Shown here: positions 8,390 through 15,535 of the stretch, piece by piece
How positions within the stretch are numbered: the first letter of the stretch is position 1
How the letters are laid out: each line of letters opens with the position of its first letter
Source: Lachnospiraceae bacterium UBA7480
GTDB lineage: Bacteria > Bacillota > Clostridia > Lachnospirales > Lachnospiraceae
Reading direction: 5' to 3'
NCBI GenBank assembly: GCA_002479655.1
Contig: DLOQ01000030.1
Coordinates: 25,266 to 43,012 of the forward strand
Length of the DNA: 17,747 nucleotides
The notes under the pieces: generated by a model
The model's input: only the letters and a program-made list of their open reading frames with translations
Database searches by the model: none
Told to the model about the DNA's origin: nothing
Position numbers and translations under genes: made by a program

Positions 8390-10198
8390 ATGAAAGCAAT
8401 GGGAGATATCTTAAAAAAATTAAATTATATCATGAACAGCAAACAGAAGCGGCAGTATATTTTTGTAACAGTGGTCGCATTGATCGGGTCTGTATGGGAG
8501 CTGCTGGGTGTTTCTTCTCTATTGCCATTTATCCAGACCATCATGACTCCGGAGGAAGCGAAGAAAGAATGGTATGTCGCCTTTTTTTCCAGATGGTTTC
8601 GTATGGATACCCCGATTCAGATGATGACAGTGATGGGGATCCTGATCATTATTGTATATATTTTAAAAAATGCTTATCTGATGATGTCATCATATGTGCA
8701 GGCATGGTATTCGACCAGCGTGCAGCGCGATTTGTCCATTAAAACAGCAAATACGTTTTTACACAGTTCTTACCTGTTTCACCTTGGTGTAAATTCTTCC
8801 GTGCTGATTAGGACGATCAATCAGGACGTGGTCGGTGTGTTTGCAGTATTCTTTTATTTGTTCCGCGTACTGGCGGAGGTATATACCATTGCGGCGATCA
8901 GTGCTTATATTGTGATGCTGGATCCGATCCTGGCGTTTTCTTTGGTGGGGATCCTGGGTTCCTGTATGCTGATCTTGTTTTTCGGATTGAAAAAACTGGT
9001 AAAGATGTTTGGTCGGATCGGGCAGGACTGTGAGGCAAAGATGCTGCAATATCTGACACAGGCATTTACCGGGATCAAAGAGATCATGGTGATGAACCGC
9101 CAGAAATATTTTGAAGACAGCTTTGATCGATCCTGCTCCTTAAATGCAAGAGCGGCAAAGCGTAATAATTTTTTAAATGTTATTCCCACCAATGTATATG
9201 AGGTAGTGTGTATAGGCGGATTGATCGGGGTGGTGATCGTGCGACTTCATATGATCGATGATATTACCAGTTTTGTAACCAATCTTGCTATCATTGCTAC
9301 CGCTTCCTTTCGTTTATTTCCTGCGGTCAGCCGCCTTACGACAAACCTTAATGCGATCATGTACAACCGTCCCAGACTGGATTCGATGTATGAAATGTTG
9401 AAGAGTATTGAAGATGAGGCGTCTTATCAGCTGCGAAATGTTGATCCGGATAAGGTAGAACCGTTAGTGTTTGATCGGGAGTTGAGGATCGACAAGATCA
9501 CATGGAAATATCCCGCCGGGAAAGAGGAAGTGCTGAAAGAACTGGAATTGACGATCCATAAAGGTCAGTCTATTGCTTTGATCGGACCTTCCGGCGCAGG
9601 AAAGACGACTCTGGCTGATGTGATCTTAGGTCTGCTGGCTCCGCAGAAAGGAAAGATCCTGTTGGATGGTGTGGATGTTTATGAGAATCTTCCGGGATGG
9701 TCAAGGATCATTGGATATGTGCCGCAGGCAGTCTATCTGACCGACGACACGGTCCGCAATAATGTGGCATTTGGAGTTTATGAGGAGCAGATCGATGAGG
9801 ATAAGATATGGCATGCTTTGGAAGAAGCGCAGCTGGCAGCATTTGTGCGTGAACTGCCGGAGGGATTGGATACAATGGTGGGTGAGCGCGGTGTCAGACT
9901 TTCTGGCGGACAGCGTCAGAGGATCGCGATTGCAAGGGCGCTTTATGAGAATCCGGAGATCCTTGTTCTGGATGAAGCGACCAGCGCTTTAGATACGGAA
10001 ACAGAAACAGCTGTTATGGAATCAATAGATTCCCTTCATGGCACAAAGACCATGATCATTGTGGCACACCGTTTGACGACGATCAGAAACTGTGATATGA
10101 TCTATGAAATCAAGGACGGTATAGCACTTTTGCGGGATAAAGGGGAAGTGCTGAGCAAGCAGTACAGAGATTTTGATGCTGATAGTCTGCATGGGTAA
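8390..10198 (+). CDS. ABC exporter, PglK/MsbA-like putative lipid-linked glycan flippase
   Basis: A complete 602-residue half-size ABC exporter. A six-helix membrane domain spans about residues 20-310 and an ATPase domain the rest. Walker A is GPSGAGKT (399-406), the Q-loop falls in YVPQAVYLTDD, the signature is LSGGQ (504-508), Walker B is ILVLDE (524-529) and the switch histidine is His560 in VAHRL. In glycan loci this family (PglK in Campylobacter) flips undecaprenyl-diphosphate oligosaccharides; that role here is inferred from context, and lipid or peptide export is the alternative. AGGAGG at 8371-8376 is strong but lies 13 bases from the ATG. A GT4 gene follows directly, as after the paralogous fragment at the window start. 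Confidence 0.92.
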   Translation: MKAMGDILKKLNYIMNSKQKRQYIFVTVVALIGSVWELLGVSSLLPFIQTIMTPEEAKKEWYVAFFSRWFRMDTPIQMMTVMGILIIIVYILKNAYLMMSSYVQAWYSTSVQRDLSIKTANTFLHSSYLFHLGVNSSVLIRTINQDVVGVFAVFFYLFRVLAEVYTIAAISAYIVMLDPILAFSLVGILGSCMLILFFGLKKLVKMFGRIGQDCEAKMLQYLTQAFTGIKEIMVMNRQKYFEDSFDRSCSLNARAAKRNNFLNVIPTNVYEVVCIGGLIGVVIVRLHMIDDITSFVTNLAIIATASFRLFPAVSRLTTNLNAIMYNRPRLDSMYEMLKSIEDEASYQLRNVDPDKVEPLVFDRELRIDKITWKYPAGKEEVLKELELTIHKGQSIALIGPSGAGKTTLADVILGLLAPQKGKILLDGVDVYENLPGWSRIIGYVPQAVYLTDDTVRNNVAFGVYEEQIDEDKIWHALEEAQLAAFVRELPEGLDTMVGERGVRLSGGQRQRIAIARALYENPEILVLDEATSALDTETETAVMESIDSLHGTKTMIIVAHRLTTIRNCDMIYEIKDGIALLRDKGEVLSKQYRDFDADSLHG

Positions 10199-10212
10199 GA
10201 TGTCAGATGTAT

Positions 10213-10217
10213 GAGGA
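10213..10217 (+). promoter_or_regulatory. Ribosome binding site that favours start 10223
   Basis: GAGGA lies 5 bases before ATG 10223, while the in-frame ATGs at 10211 and 10217 have nothing similar upstream. Start 10223 also gives the canonical GT4 opening MKILFITHYD. Confidence 0.55.
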
Positions 10218-10222
10218 TGGAT

Positions 10223-11377
10223 ATGAAGATATTATTTATTACACATTATGATAACATGTATGGTGCTAATAAGTCGCTGTTTCATCTTGCTGTACTGTTA
10301 AAGACGAAATACGGGGAGGAACCGGTAGTGGTTGTGCCATCAGAGGGCGGGATGGCGGAGCAGTTGTCGGAAGCGGGCATACGGGTCATTTTTCATCCGG
10401 TGACACAATGGCAGGCAGTTTATTCTACTCCGATTCGCTTTCTGGTCAAAAAGGTCAGGCGCAGAAAAAGACTGATACAGGAAGTGGATTCTCTATATCG
10501 AATGCTTTGCAATGAAACGGTCTTCGGTCGAAAACCGGACTTGATCTATTCTAATTCAAGCGTGATTGGAACAGGTGCCATGTTGGCAGAAAAACTGAAG
10601 TGCAGGCATATCTGGCATATTCGTGAATTTTCATGGGAACATTTTCATATGAGATACTTTTTTCAAAAGAAAAGGGTCTGTGAACTGTATGAACAGGCAG
10701 AGTGTCTTGTGGCGATATCTGATGCTTTGAAGGAAAATTTCCAACAAAGATATCCTGACGCAAAGATCAGGCGGATCTATAACGGGGTTAGCGGGGAATA
10801 TTCCATAAATAAAAGAAATCAGGAAGGTCGGCCCTTGCGGTTTTGTTGTATCGGATATTTGTTCCCAATGAAGCATCAAGAGGATATCATAGAAGCATGC
10901 GAATATCTAAATCGGGAGGGATACACTGAATATGAAGTCTATCTGGTGGGTGATGGCAGAGAAGCTTACCGTGAAAGACTGCAAAGAAAAATTCGGCAGG
11001 CAGGATTATCTCAGATAAAGATGACAGGATATCGGGCGGATGTACATGATCTTTTGAACACAATGGATGTCGGTTTGATTGCTTCCGAATATGAGGGATT
11101 TGGTCTGGTGACCGTGGAATATATGCTGCATGGCATGCCGGTGATCGGGAGGAACAGCGGTGGAACTCCTGAGATCATCAAAGATCAGGTGACTGGATAT
11201 CTGTATAATGATATGCTGGAGCTTGTGAATGCCATGAAATGCTTGATGCAGCATCCAGAGAAGATCGAGCAGATGGGAATGGCAGGTGCTGAGCGGGCAA
11301 GGAAATGTTTTTCGGAGGAACGCAATGCGGAGGAGATAGCATGCTTGATTCACGAAAACCATAAAAATGTCGGATAA
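10223..11377 (+). CDS. GT4-family glycosyltransferase
   Basis: A soluble GT-B-fold enzyme of 384 residues. MKILFITHYDNMYGANKSL is the N-terminal nucleotide-fold strand and loop, IYNGV marks the interdomain region, and the EX7E motif is complete in EGFGLVTVE (Glu281, Glu289), followed by the donor-loop sequence NSGGTPEII. Length and order are normal for GT4. Three clustered in-frame ATGs occur (10211, 10217, 10223); the third has the best upstream GAGGA and fits the family start. The gap to the ABC gene is about 24 bases. It does not look closely related to the GT4 at 244-1380 in the N-terminal acceptor half, so a different linkage is likely. Sugar specificity is unknown. Confidence 0.92.
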   Translation: MKILFITHYDNMYGANKSLFHLAVLLKTKYGEEPVVVVPSEGGMAEQLSEAGIRVIFHPVTQWQAVYSTPIRFLVKKVRRRKRLIQEVDSLYRMLCNETVFGRKPDLIYSNSSVIGTGAMLAEKLKCRHIWHIREFSWEHFHMRYFFQKKRVCELYEQAECLVAISDALKENFQQRYPDAKIRRIYNGVSGEYSINKRNQEGRPLRFCCIGYLFPMKHQEDIIEACEYLNREGYTEYEVYLVGDGREAYRERLQRKIRQAGLSQIKMTGYRADVHDLLNTMDVGLIASEYEGFGLVTVEYMLHGMPVIGRNSGGTPEIIKDQVTGYLYNDMLELVNAMKCLMQHPEKIEQMGMAGAERARKCFSEERNAEEIACLIHENHKNVG

Positions 11378-11401
11378 GATATAGAAAATAATATGCAAAA
11401 T

Positions 11402-11407
11402 AGGAGG
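11402..11407 (+). promoter_or_regulatory. Perfect AGGAGG ribosome site for a TTG start
   Basis: AGGAGG sits 6 bases before TTG 11414. The in-frame ATG at 11393 has no such site upstream and would place this motif inside the coding region, so it decides the start of the GT11 gene. Confidence 0.8.
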
Positions 11408-11413
11408 ACGGCA

Positions 11414-12310
11414 TTGTATATCATACGTTTTCATGGTGGTCTTGGTAATCAGATCTTTGAATATTGTTTTTACCGATATATGCAGGAAAATATATCAGAA
11501 GATCTAAAAGCGGATCTGACGTGGTTTGACCGTAATTATAAAGAGCATCAGGGATATGAGCTTGACAGGGTATTCGGGATAAAGTTAAGGACGGCATCTT
11601 ATGAAGAGGTCGCAAGAGTTCATGAATATTACCCGAGGTATTATCCGCTTGCGGCACTGCGTTATCTGGCAAGGAAAAATGCCGCATGGAAAAACAGAGG
11701 CAGGGATACGAAGGATGCACATATCTATGATTTTGGCCCTATGCAATATCGTTTTAATCCTGTTTATCTTACTTTAGATTCGCAGAAGGACTGGTATATC
11801 GAGGGCGTATTCTGCTCTGATGCATATTTTCAAAAGTGTGAAGAGATGTTACGTAAGGAACTGAAGTTCTGTGTGCCGTTAGAGGGAAGGAATCATGCGC
11901 TGAAGGAAGAAATGGAGAAGTGTCAGTCGGTGGCTGTTCATGTCAGGCGGGGTGACTACGTTGGGAATGTTTTTGATATCATAGGGTTAGAATATTACAA
12001 AAAGGCGGCGGAGTATATCAAAGAAAGAGTGGCGGATCCAGTTTTCTATGTTTTTTCCGATGATATGGATTATGTTGCAGAGAAATTTGATTTTCTTGGA
12101 GATTATATACCGGTGCATAACGAGGGGAAGGCAAGTTATATTGACATGCAGTTGATCAGCAGCTGTCAGCATATGGTCATTGCCAACAGCACATTCAGTT
12201 ATTGGGGGGCGCTGCTTGGAGAAAAGGAAAACAGTATCGTAATAGCGCCGTCCAGATATAAAGCGGATGTAGATATTGCTCTTGCAAGGGATAATTGGGT
12301 ATTGGTTTAA
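11414..12310 (+). CDS. GT11-family alpha-1,2-fucosyltransferase-like protein
   Basis: A 298-residue enzyme of family GT11, whose characterised bacterial members transfer L-fucose from GDP-fucose in alpha-1,2 linkage, usually to galactose. Three family hallmarks are visible: the N-terminal GGLGNQIFEY (8-17), HVRRGDY (176-182), which binds the GDP-fucose phosphate, and NSTFSYWGALL (248-258). I chose TTG 11414 over ATG 11393: a perfect AGGAGG lies 6 bases ahead and it yields MYIIRFHGGLGNQ, the usual spacing from Met to the glycine motif in this family. It has no membrane segment, so it should act on a lipid-linked acceptor in the cytoplasm. GDP-fucose genes (gmd, fcl) are not in the window. Family is certain; exact acceptor is unknown. 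Confidence 0.93.
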   Translation: MYIIRFHGGLGNQIFEYCFYRYMQENISEDLKADLTWFDRNYKEHQGYELDRVFGIKLRTASYEEVARVHEYYPRYYPLAALRYLARKNAAWKNRGRDTKDAHIYDFGPMQYRFNPVYLTLDSQKDWYIEGVFCSDAYFQKCEEMLRKELKFCVPLEGRNHALKEEMEKCQSVAVHVRRGDYVGNVFDIIGLEYYKKAAEYIKERVADPVFYVFSDDMDYVAEKFDFLGDYIPVHNEGKASYIDMQLISSCQHMVIANSTFSYWGALLGEKENSIVIAPSRYKADVDIALARDNWVLV

Positions 12311-12366
12311 GAGGCAGCAATCATAAATTTGTGCCTGCGACCCAAATATATAGGTTGTGGAAAGGC

Positions 12367-13320
12367 ATGGTTAATAATATGGATTTGGAATGGAGTTATA
12401 AACGGTTATATTGGAAAGTGCGCAGATATATGGATGTGCATCTTAAGATGCACATCCATAGGAACTCTTATTATGGGAAAAGAATCTTGTCTATAGCGGA
12501 CACAAATAAAAAACTGGAAGAATTGATTTTGTCCGGTAAACCGTTTGCGGCAGGCAGGATCGGTGGGACAGAATTAAAGGCGATGATCGGTGGTCAGCCG
12601 CAGAATAAATCCGTGAAGAAAAAGGAAGAGGCAAGAAGTTTGTTGATCTGTCTTTCCGGTTTTTTCGGGGATATGGACGAGTTTGACCGGTTTGTACAAT
12701 TGATGCAGGATTCTTTAAAGAGTATGGACATGATCGGCGTGTGGTATAATCAGATGGAAGATTATATGCTGAAGCATTATGGAAGGCAGGAGCTTTTGTT
12801 AGGCAGACTGGAAGGGATCGAACCGTGGTATTGTCCGGAGGAGCCTTGGACAAGATGTCTTAAAGGAAAGAAAGTAGTCTGTATCCATCCTTTTGAAGAA
12901 AGTATTTTGGAACAGTATCAAAAGCGGGAGCGGCTGTTCCAGGGTAGTGATATTCTGCCGGAATTTGAACTGCGCTGTGTAAAGGCGGTGCAGACATTGT
13001 ATGGACAGGAAGACGAGCGGTTTCCACGCTGGTTTGATGCCTTGGAGTATATGTTTGAAGAAACGATGAAGGAAGATTTTGATGTTGCGCTGGTTGCCTG
13101 CGGAGCGTATGGACTGCCTCTGGCGGCAAAGCTTCGGGATGCGGGAAAACAGGCGGTTCATGTCGGGGGCGCGCTGCAGCTGTTATTTGGGATTAGAGGT
13201 GCGAGGTGGAATGATTTTTCACTGTTAAAGCCGTTTTATAATGAGTCGTGGAGTTATCCTTTGGCTAGTGAACATTTAAAAACTGATTCGATGGGTGTGG
13301 AAAATGGATGCTACTGGTAA
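12367..13320 (+). CDS. GT-D-like putative glycosyltransferase (weakly recognised)
   Basis: A soluble protein of about 317 residues. FAAGRIGGTELKAM (about 61-74) resembles the RxGDGE nucleotide/metal motif of the GT-D fold (DUF1792), with Gly at the usual Asp position and Glu69 kept. Near the C-terminus AVHVGGALQLLFGIRGARW (263-281), then NESWSYP, looks like a conserved catalytic block. The assignment is by motif resemblance only. ATG 12367 has GGA 5 bases upstream; ATG 12379 is an alternative with GGAAAGG 13 bases upstream. A TTG at 12295 inside the previous gene would add 24 residues, but its upstream purine run is only 2 bases away. The 3' end overlaps the polymerase gene. A perfect 32-bp palindrome lies within codons 21-32. 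Confidence 0.75.
   Translation: MVNNMDLEWSYKRLYWKVRRYMDVHLKMHIHRNSYYGKRILSIADTNKKLEELILSGKPFAAGRIGGTELKAMIGGQPQNKSVKKKEEARSLLICLSGFFGDMDEFDRFVQLMQDSLKSMDMIGVWYNQMEDYMLKHYGRQELLLGRLEGIEPWYCPEEPWTRCLKGKKVVCIHPFEESILEQYQKRERLFQGSDILPEFELRCVKAVQTLYGQEDERFPRWFDALEYMFEETMKEDFDVALVACGAYGLPLAAKLRDAGKQAVHVGGALQLLFGIRGARWNDFSLLKPFYNESWSYPLASEHLKTDSMGVENGCYW
12429..12460. repeat. Perfect 32-bp palindrome inside the GT-D-like gene
   Basis: The half-site TATGGATGTGCATCTT is followed directly by its exact reverse complement, centred on CTTAAG between 12444 and 12445. The match ends at 12428/12461. In RNA it could fold into a stem of up to 14 bp with a TTAA loop. No T-run follows, so it is not a normal intrinsic terminator. 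It is read through as coding sequence (MDVHLKMHIH). Confidence 0.97.
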
Positions 13321-14428
13321 GATTACTTTTTGGGCAGGAATATTGTGTGAGCTGATCGTTTCTGTTTCCGGCTATGCATTTGGCGGATATCACGAACCGG
13401 TAATCATTATAATGGGGATGCTGTTTTTTTCTATTTCTATCTGTATGCATCCGGAATGGAAGAGAAACTGGCTTCTTTATCTGATTTGTGCAGTAGTGGG
13501 ATTAGGGTATTATTATCTGCAGTCTTCTGCATTAATCCTGCGTATCCTGCTGATCCTGCTTGCCGGAAGGGAACAAAAGGCAGAGCCGGTAATTAAGTTT
13601 TTTTTCTGGGGAACGCTGGTAATTATGATCTATACGGCGTTTTTGTCAGTGCTGGGACTTCATAATACCGTCAGTCTGACACAGCATTTCCGTCATGAGG
13701 AGGAGACGAGATACTGCTTTGGCTTTTATCATCCCAATGGATTTGCTTTTTTCCTGTTTCGGACGCTGGTTCTGGGCTTATACACTTATGGAAAACAGTT
13801 GAAGTTTTGGATGATGGCGGTGGTTGCATCCGTTTCGATGATTTTATTTTGGATGGCGGGCTCTAAAATGGGGTTGACGGCGGCTGTTTGTGTGATCATG
13901 GCATTTTGGCTTGTGAGGTTTCTTAAGACAGTTCAGGCGCAAAAAAAATTTTATTTTCTTGGTAACAGCCTAATGGCACTGGAGGTGTTATTTATTATGA
14001 TATCAATGGTTTGTTTTGTGCCGTCTGCAGAAATTGACCTGACCGGTGTGGGATTTTGGCAGATTCTGAATGAACTGACTACCGGACGGTTGTTTTTTAT
14101 CCATAAAACATATCTTGCTTATCCAATCCCTTTATGGGGATATCAGGGGTTCATGGAAGCAACGGAAGTTGGATTTGTAAATGCATTGTATAATCAGGGA
14201 TTCATATTTCTGCTGGTTTATTTTGTGGCTCTCTTTTATCTGTTTTATAGGATGTATCGGAAAAAAGATATGCCGGCGCTGGTATTGATTCTGGGATTTA
14301 CGCTGTATGCCATGGCGGAAGCGTTTCTTCCGTATTTTAATAAAAACGGGATATGGATGTTATTTCTCGGTTGGAGCCTTTATTGGGCGCGGGAAGGAAA
14401 GGAAACGGTTATTGTACATGAAGATTAA
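13304..14428 (+). CDS. Wzy-like polysaccharide polymerase
   Basis: A polytopic membrane protein of 374 residues with about ten to eleven hydrophobic segments, small charged loops and a larger central loop. FGFYHPNGFAFF (139-150) and the loop sequence LTTGRLFFIHK (about 258-268) with following GYQGF match the pattern of Gram-positive Wzy-type O-antigen/capsule polymerases, which join flipped repeat units at the outer face of the membrane. The GTG at 13295 would extend it by three residues, but ATG 13304 has a GGTGTGG run just upstream. It overlaps the preceding gene by 17 bases and the GT10 gene by 11 bases, so the three are probably co-translated. T8 (13598-13605) and A8 (13941-13948) tracts are present. 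An O-antigen ligase is the main alternative. Confidence 0.82.
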   Translation: MDATGKITFWAGILCELIVSVSGYAFGGYHEPVIIIMGMLFFSISICMHPEWKRNWLLYLICAVVGLGYYYLQSSALILRILLILLAGREQKAEPVIKFFFWGTLVIMIYTAFLSVLGLHNTVSLTQHFRHEEETRYCFGFYHPNGFAFFLFRTLVLGLYTYGKQLKFWMMAVVASVSMILFWMAGSKMGLTAAVCVIMAFWLVRFLKTVQAQKKFYFLGNSLMALEVLFIMISMVCFVPSAEIDLTGVGFWQILNELTTGRLFFIHKTYLAYPIPLWGYQGFMEATEVGFVNALYNQGFIFLLVYFVALFYLFYRMYRKKDMPALVLILGFTLYAMAEAFLPYFNKNGIWMLFLGWSLYWAREGKETVIVHED

Positions 14429-15434
14429 GATTAATTTTATTGATTTTTGGAGCGATCTGATCAAGACAGATAATTATTTTTATAATATTTTGAAAAAATA
14501 TTATGATGTAGAGATCAGTGAAGATCCGGATTATGTTTTTTGCAGCTGTTTTGGAAATAAACATTTTAAATATCACAATTGTGTTAAGATATTTTATGTC
14601 GGTGAGAATATTATTCCTGATTTCAATCTGTATGATTATGCGATGGGGTTTCATTATATTGATTTTGAGGACAGATATATAAGGCTTCCCTTATATCTAT
14701 TGTACGATAAAAAGATTGTGGAAGCGGCGAAAAGGAAGCATGAGCATCCGGATGAGTATTATCTTGGTAAACAGGGATTCTGCAATTTTGTGGTTTCCAA
14801 TCCCTTTGCAGCCAAAGAACGCAATCAGATGTTAGAGGAGATGAACCGTTATCAGGCAGTGGATTGCGGCGGCAGATACCGCAACAATGTGGGCGGACCG
14901 GTGAAGGACAAGATGGAATTTGCAAAAAATTACCGCTTTACCATTGCCTTTGAAAACTCTACCATGAATGGTTATACAACTGAAAAGATTTTTGAAGCAT
15001 TTGCGGCGGATACGATACCGGTTTATTGGGGAAGTCCGCGGATCGCGGAGGAATTTAACCCGGAGGCGTTTGTCAACTGCCACGATTTTTCTGATTTAAA
15101 GAGCGTGGTAGAACGTGTAAAAGAAATTAATGAGAATCAGGATCTGTACCTAAAGATGATTAAAGCGCCGATTGTAAGGGAAGATAGTCAGGCGGCAGAA
15201 TATTTGAAAGAGGAATATGCAGCTTCTTTCCTGCGATCGATCTTTGAGCAAGATAAAGAAAAAGCGATTCGCCGTAATATGGTATATATTGGCCGGGATT
15301 ATCAGAAAAAGTTGAAGGATGACAAGCAGATCGAAGCGGTTCTTGATGTAGTAAAAAAACCGATGCATCTTTATAATAAAAAGATGGCGCAGTGGAAGTC
15401 GGTAAGAAACCCAAAAAGTAAAAAGGACAAATAA
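14418..15434 (+). CDS. GT10-family alpha-1,3/4-fucosyltransferase-like protein
   Basis: A 338-residue enzyme clearly of family GT10, like the Helicobacter pylori enzymes that make Lewis-type structures with GDP-fucose. Motifs in order: VGENIIPDFNLYDYAMGF (61-78), whose Glu63 corresponds to the proposed catalytic base; FCNFVVSNP (121-129); and the donor-binding block FTIAFENS...GYTTEKIFEAFAADTIPVYWGSP (174-207). The tail from about 290 is Lys-rich and may sit at the membrane surface. ATG 14418 fits the family start; a frame open upstream to 14307 lies inside the polymerase gene and its extra residues do not resemble GT10. The best Shine-Dalgarno sequence (AAAGGAAA) is about 14 bases away, so coupling to the upstream gene is likely. 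The 5' half is very AT-rich compared with its neighbours. Confidence 0.95.
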   Translation: MKIKINFIDFWSDLIKTDNYFYNILKKYYDVEISEDPDYVFCSCFGNKHFKYHNCVKIFYVGENIIPDFNLYDYAMGFHYIDFEDRYIRLPLYLLYDKKIVEAAKRKHEHPDEYYLGKQGFCNFVVSNPFAAKERNQMLEEMNRYQAVDCGGRYRNNVGGPVKDKMEFAKNYRFTIAFENSTMNGYTTEKIFEAFAADTIPVYWGSPRIAEEFNPEAFVNCHDFSDLKSVVERVKEINENQDLYLKMIKAPIVREDSQAAEYLKEEYAASFLRSIFEQDKEKAIRRNMVYIGRDYQKKLKDDKQIEAVLDVVKKPMHLYNKKMAQWKSVRNPKSKKDK

Positions 15435-15535
15435 AATAATGTTAAAGAAGAAGTAAAAAATGAAATAAGTAAAAGAAGAAATGATTAAAAGATAGAATGA
15501 ATAAACGATAAAATGTATGAAAGAAAGGATAAGAT
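15435..15535 (+). other. Purine-rich, almost C-free spacer with tandem mini-ORFs
   Basis: This 101-base gap contains a single C and is dominated by A and G. On the + strand it holds five short ATG-to-stop frames (15439-15456, 15460-15468, 15481-15495, 15497-15511, 15513-15539) coding 1-7 residues after Met, mostly Lys/Arg. The last ends across the GTG start of the next gene. AGGA at 15526-15529 is the ribosome site for that gene. I see no convincing promoter or terminator. Confidence 0.6.

Noticed and set aside
12295..12366. TTG-initiated extension of the GT-D-like gene
   Set aside because: It overlaps the end of the GT11 gene, its purine run is only 2 bases from the TTG, and ATG starts at 12367 or 12379 are better placed.
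4590..12370. Shared 12-mer TGGAAAGGCATG upstream of the starts at 4607 and 12367
   Set aside because: A Shine-Dalgarno-like sequence next to ATG easily recurs; no longer similarity surrounds it.
12429..12460. Palindrome as an intrinsic terminator
   Set aside because: No T-run follows and the coding frame continues through it into a conserved-looking protein.
14307..14417. Upstream extension of the GT10 reading frame
   Set aside because: These 37 codons lie inside the polymerase gene in another frame and do not resemble GT10 sequence, whereas MKIKINFIDFW at 14418 does.
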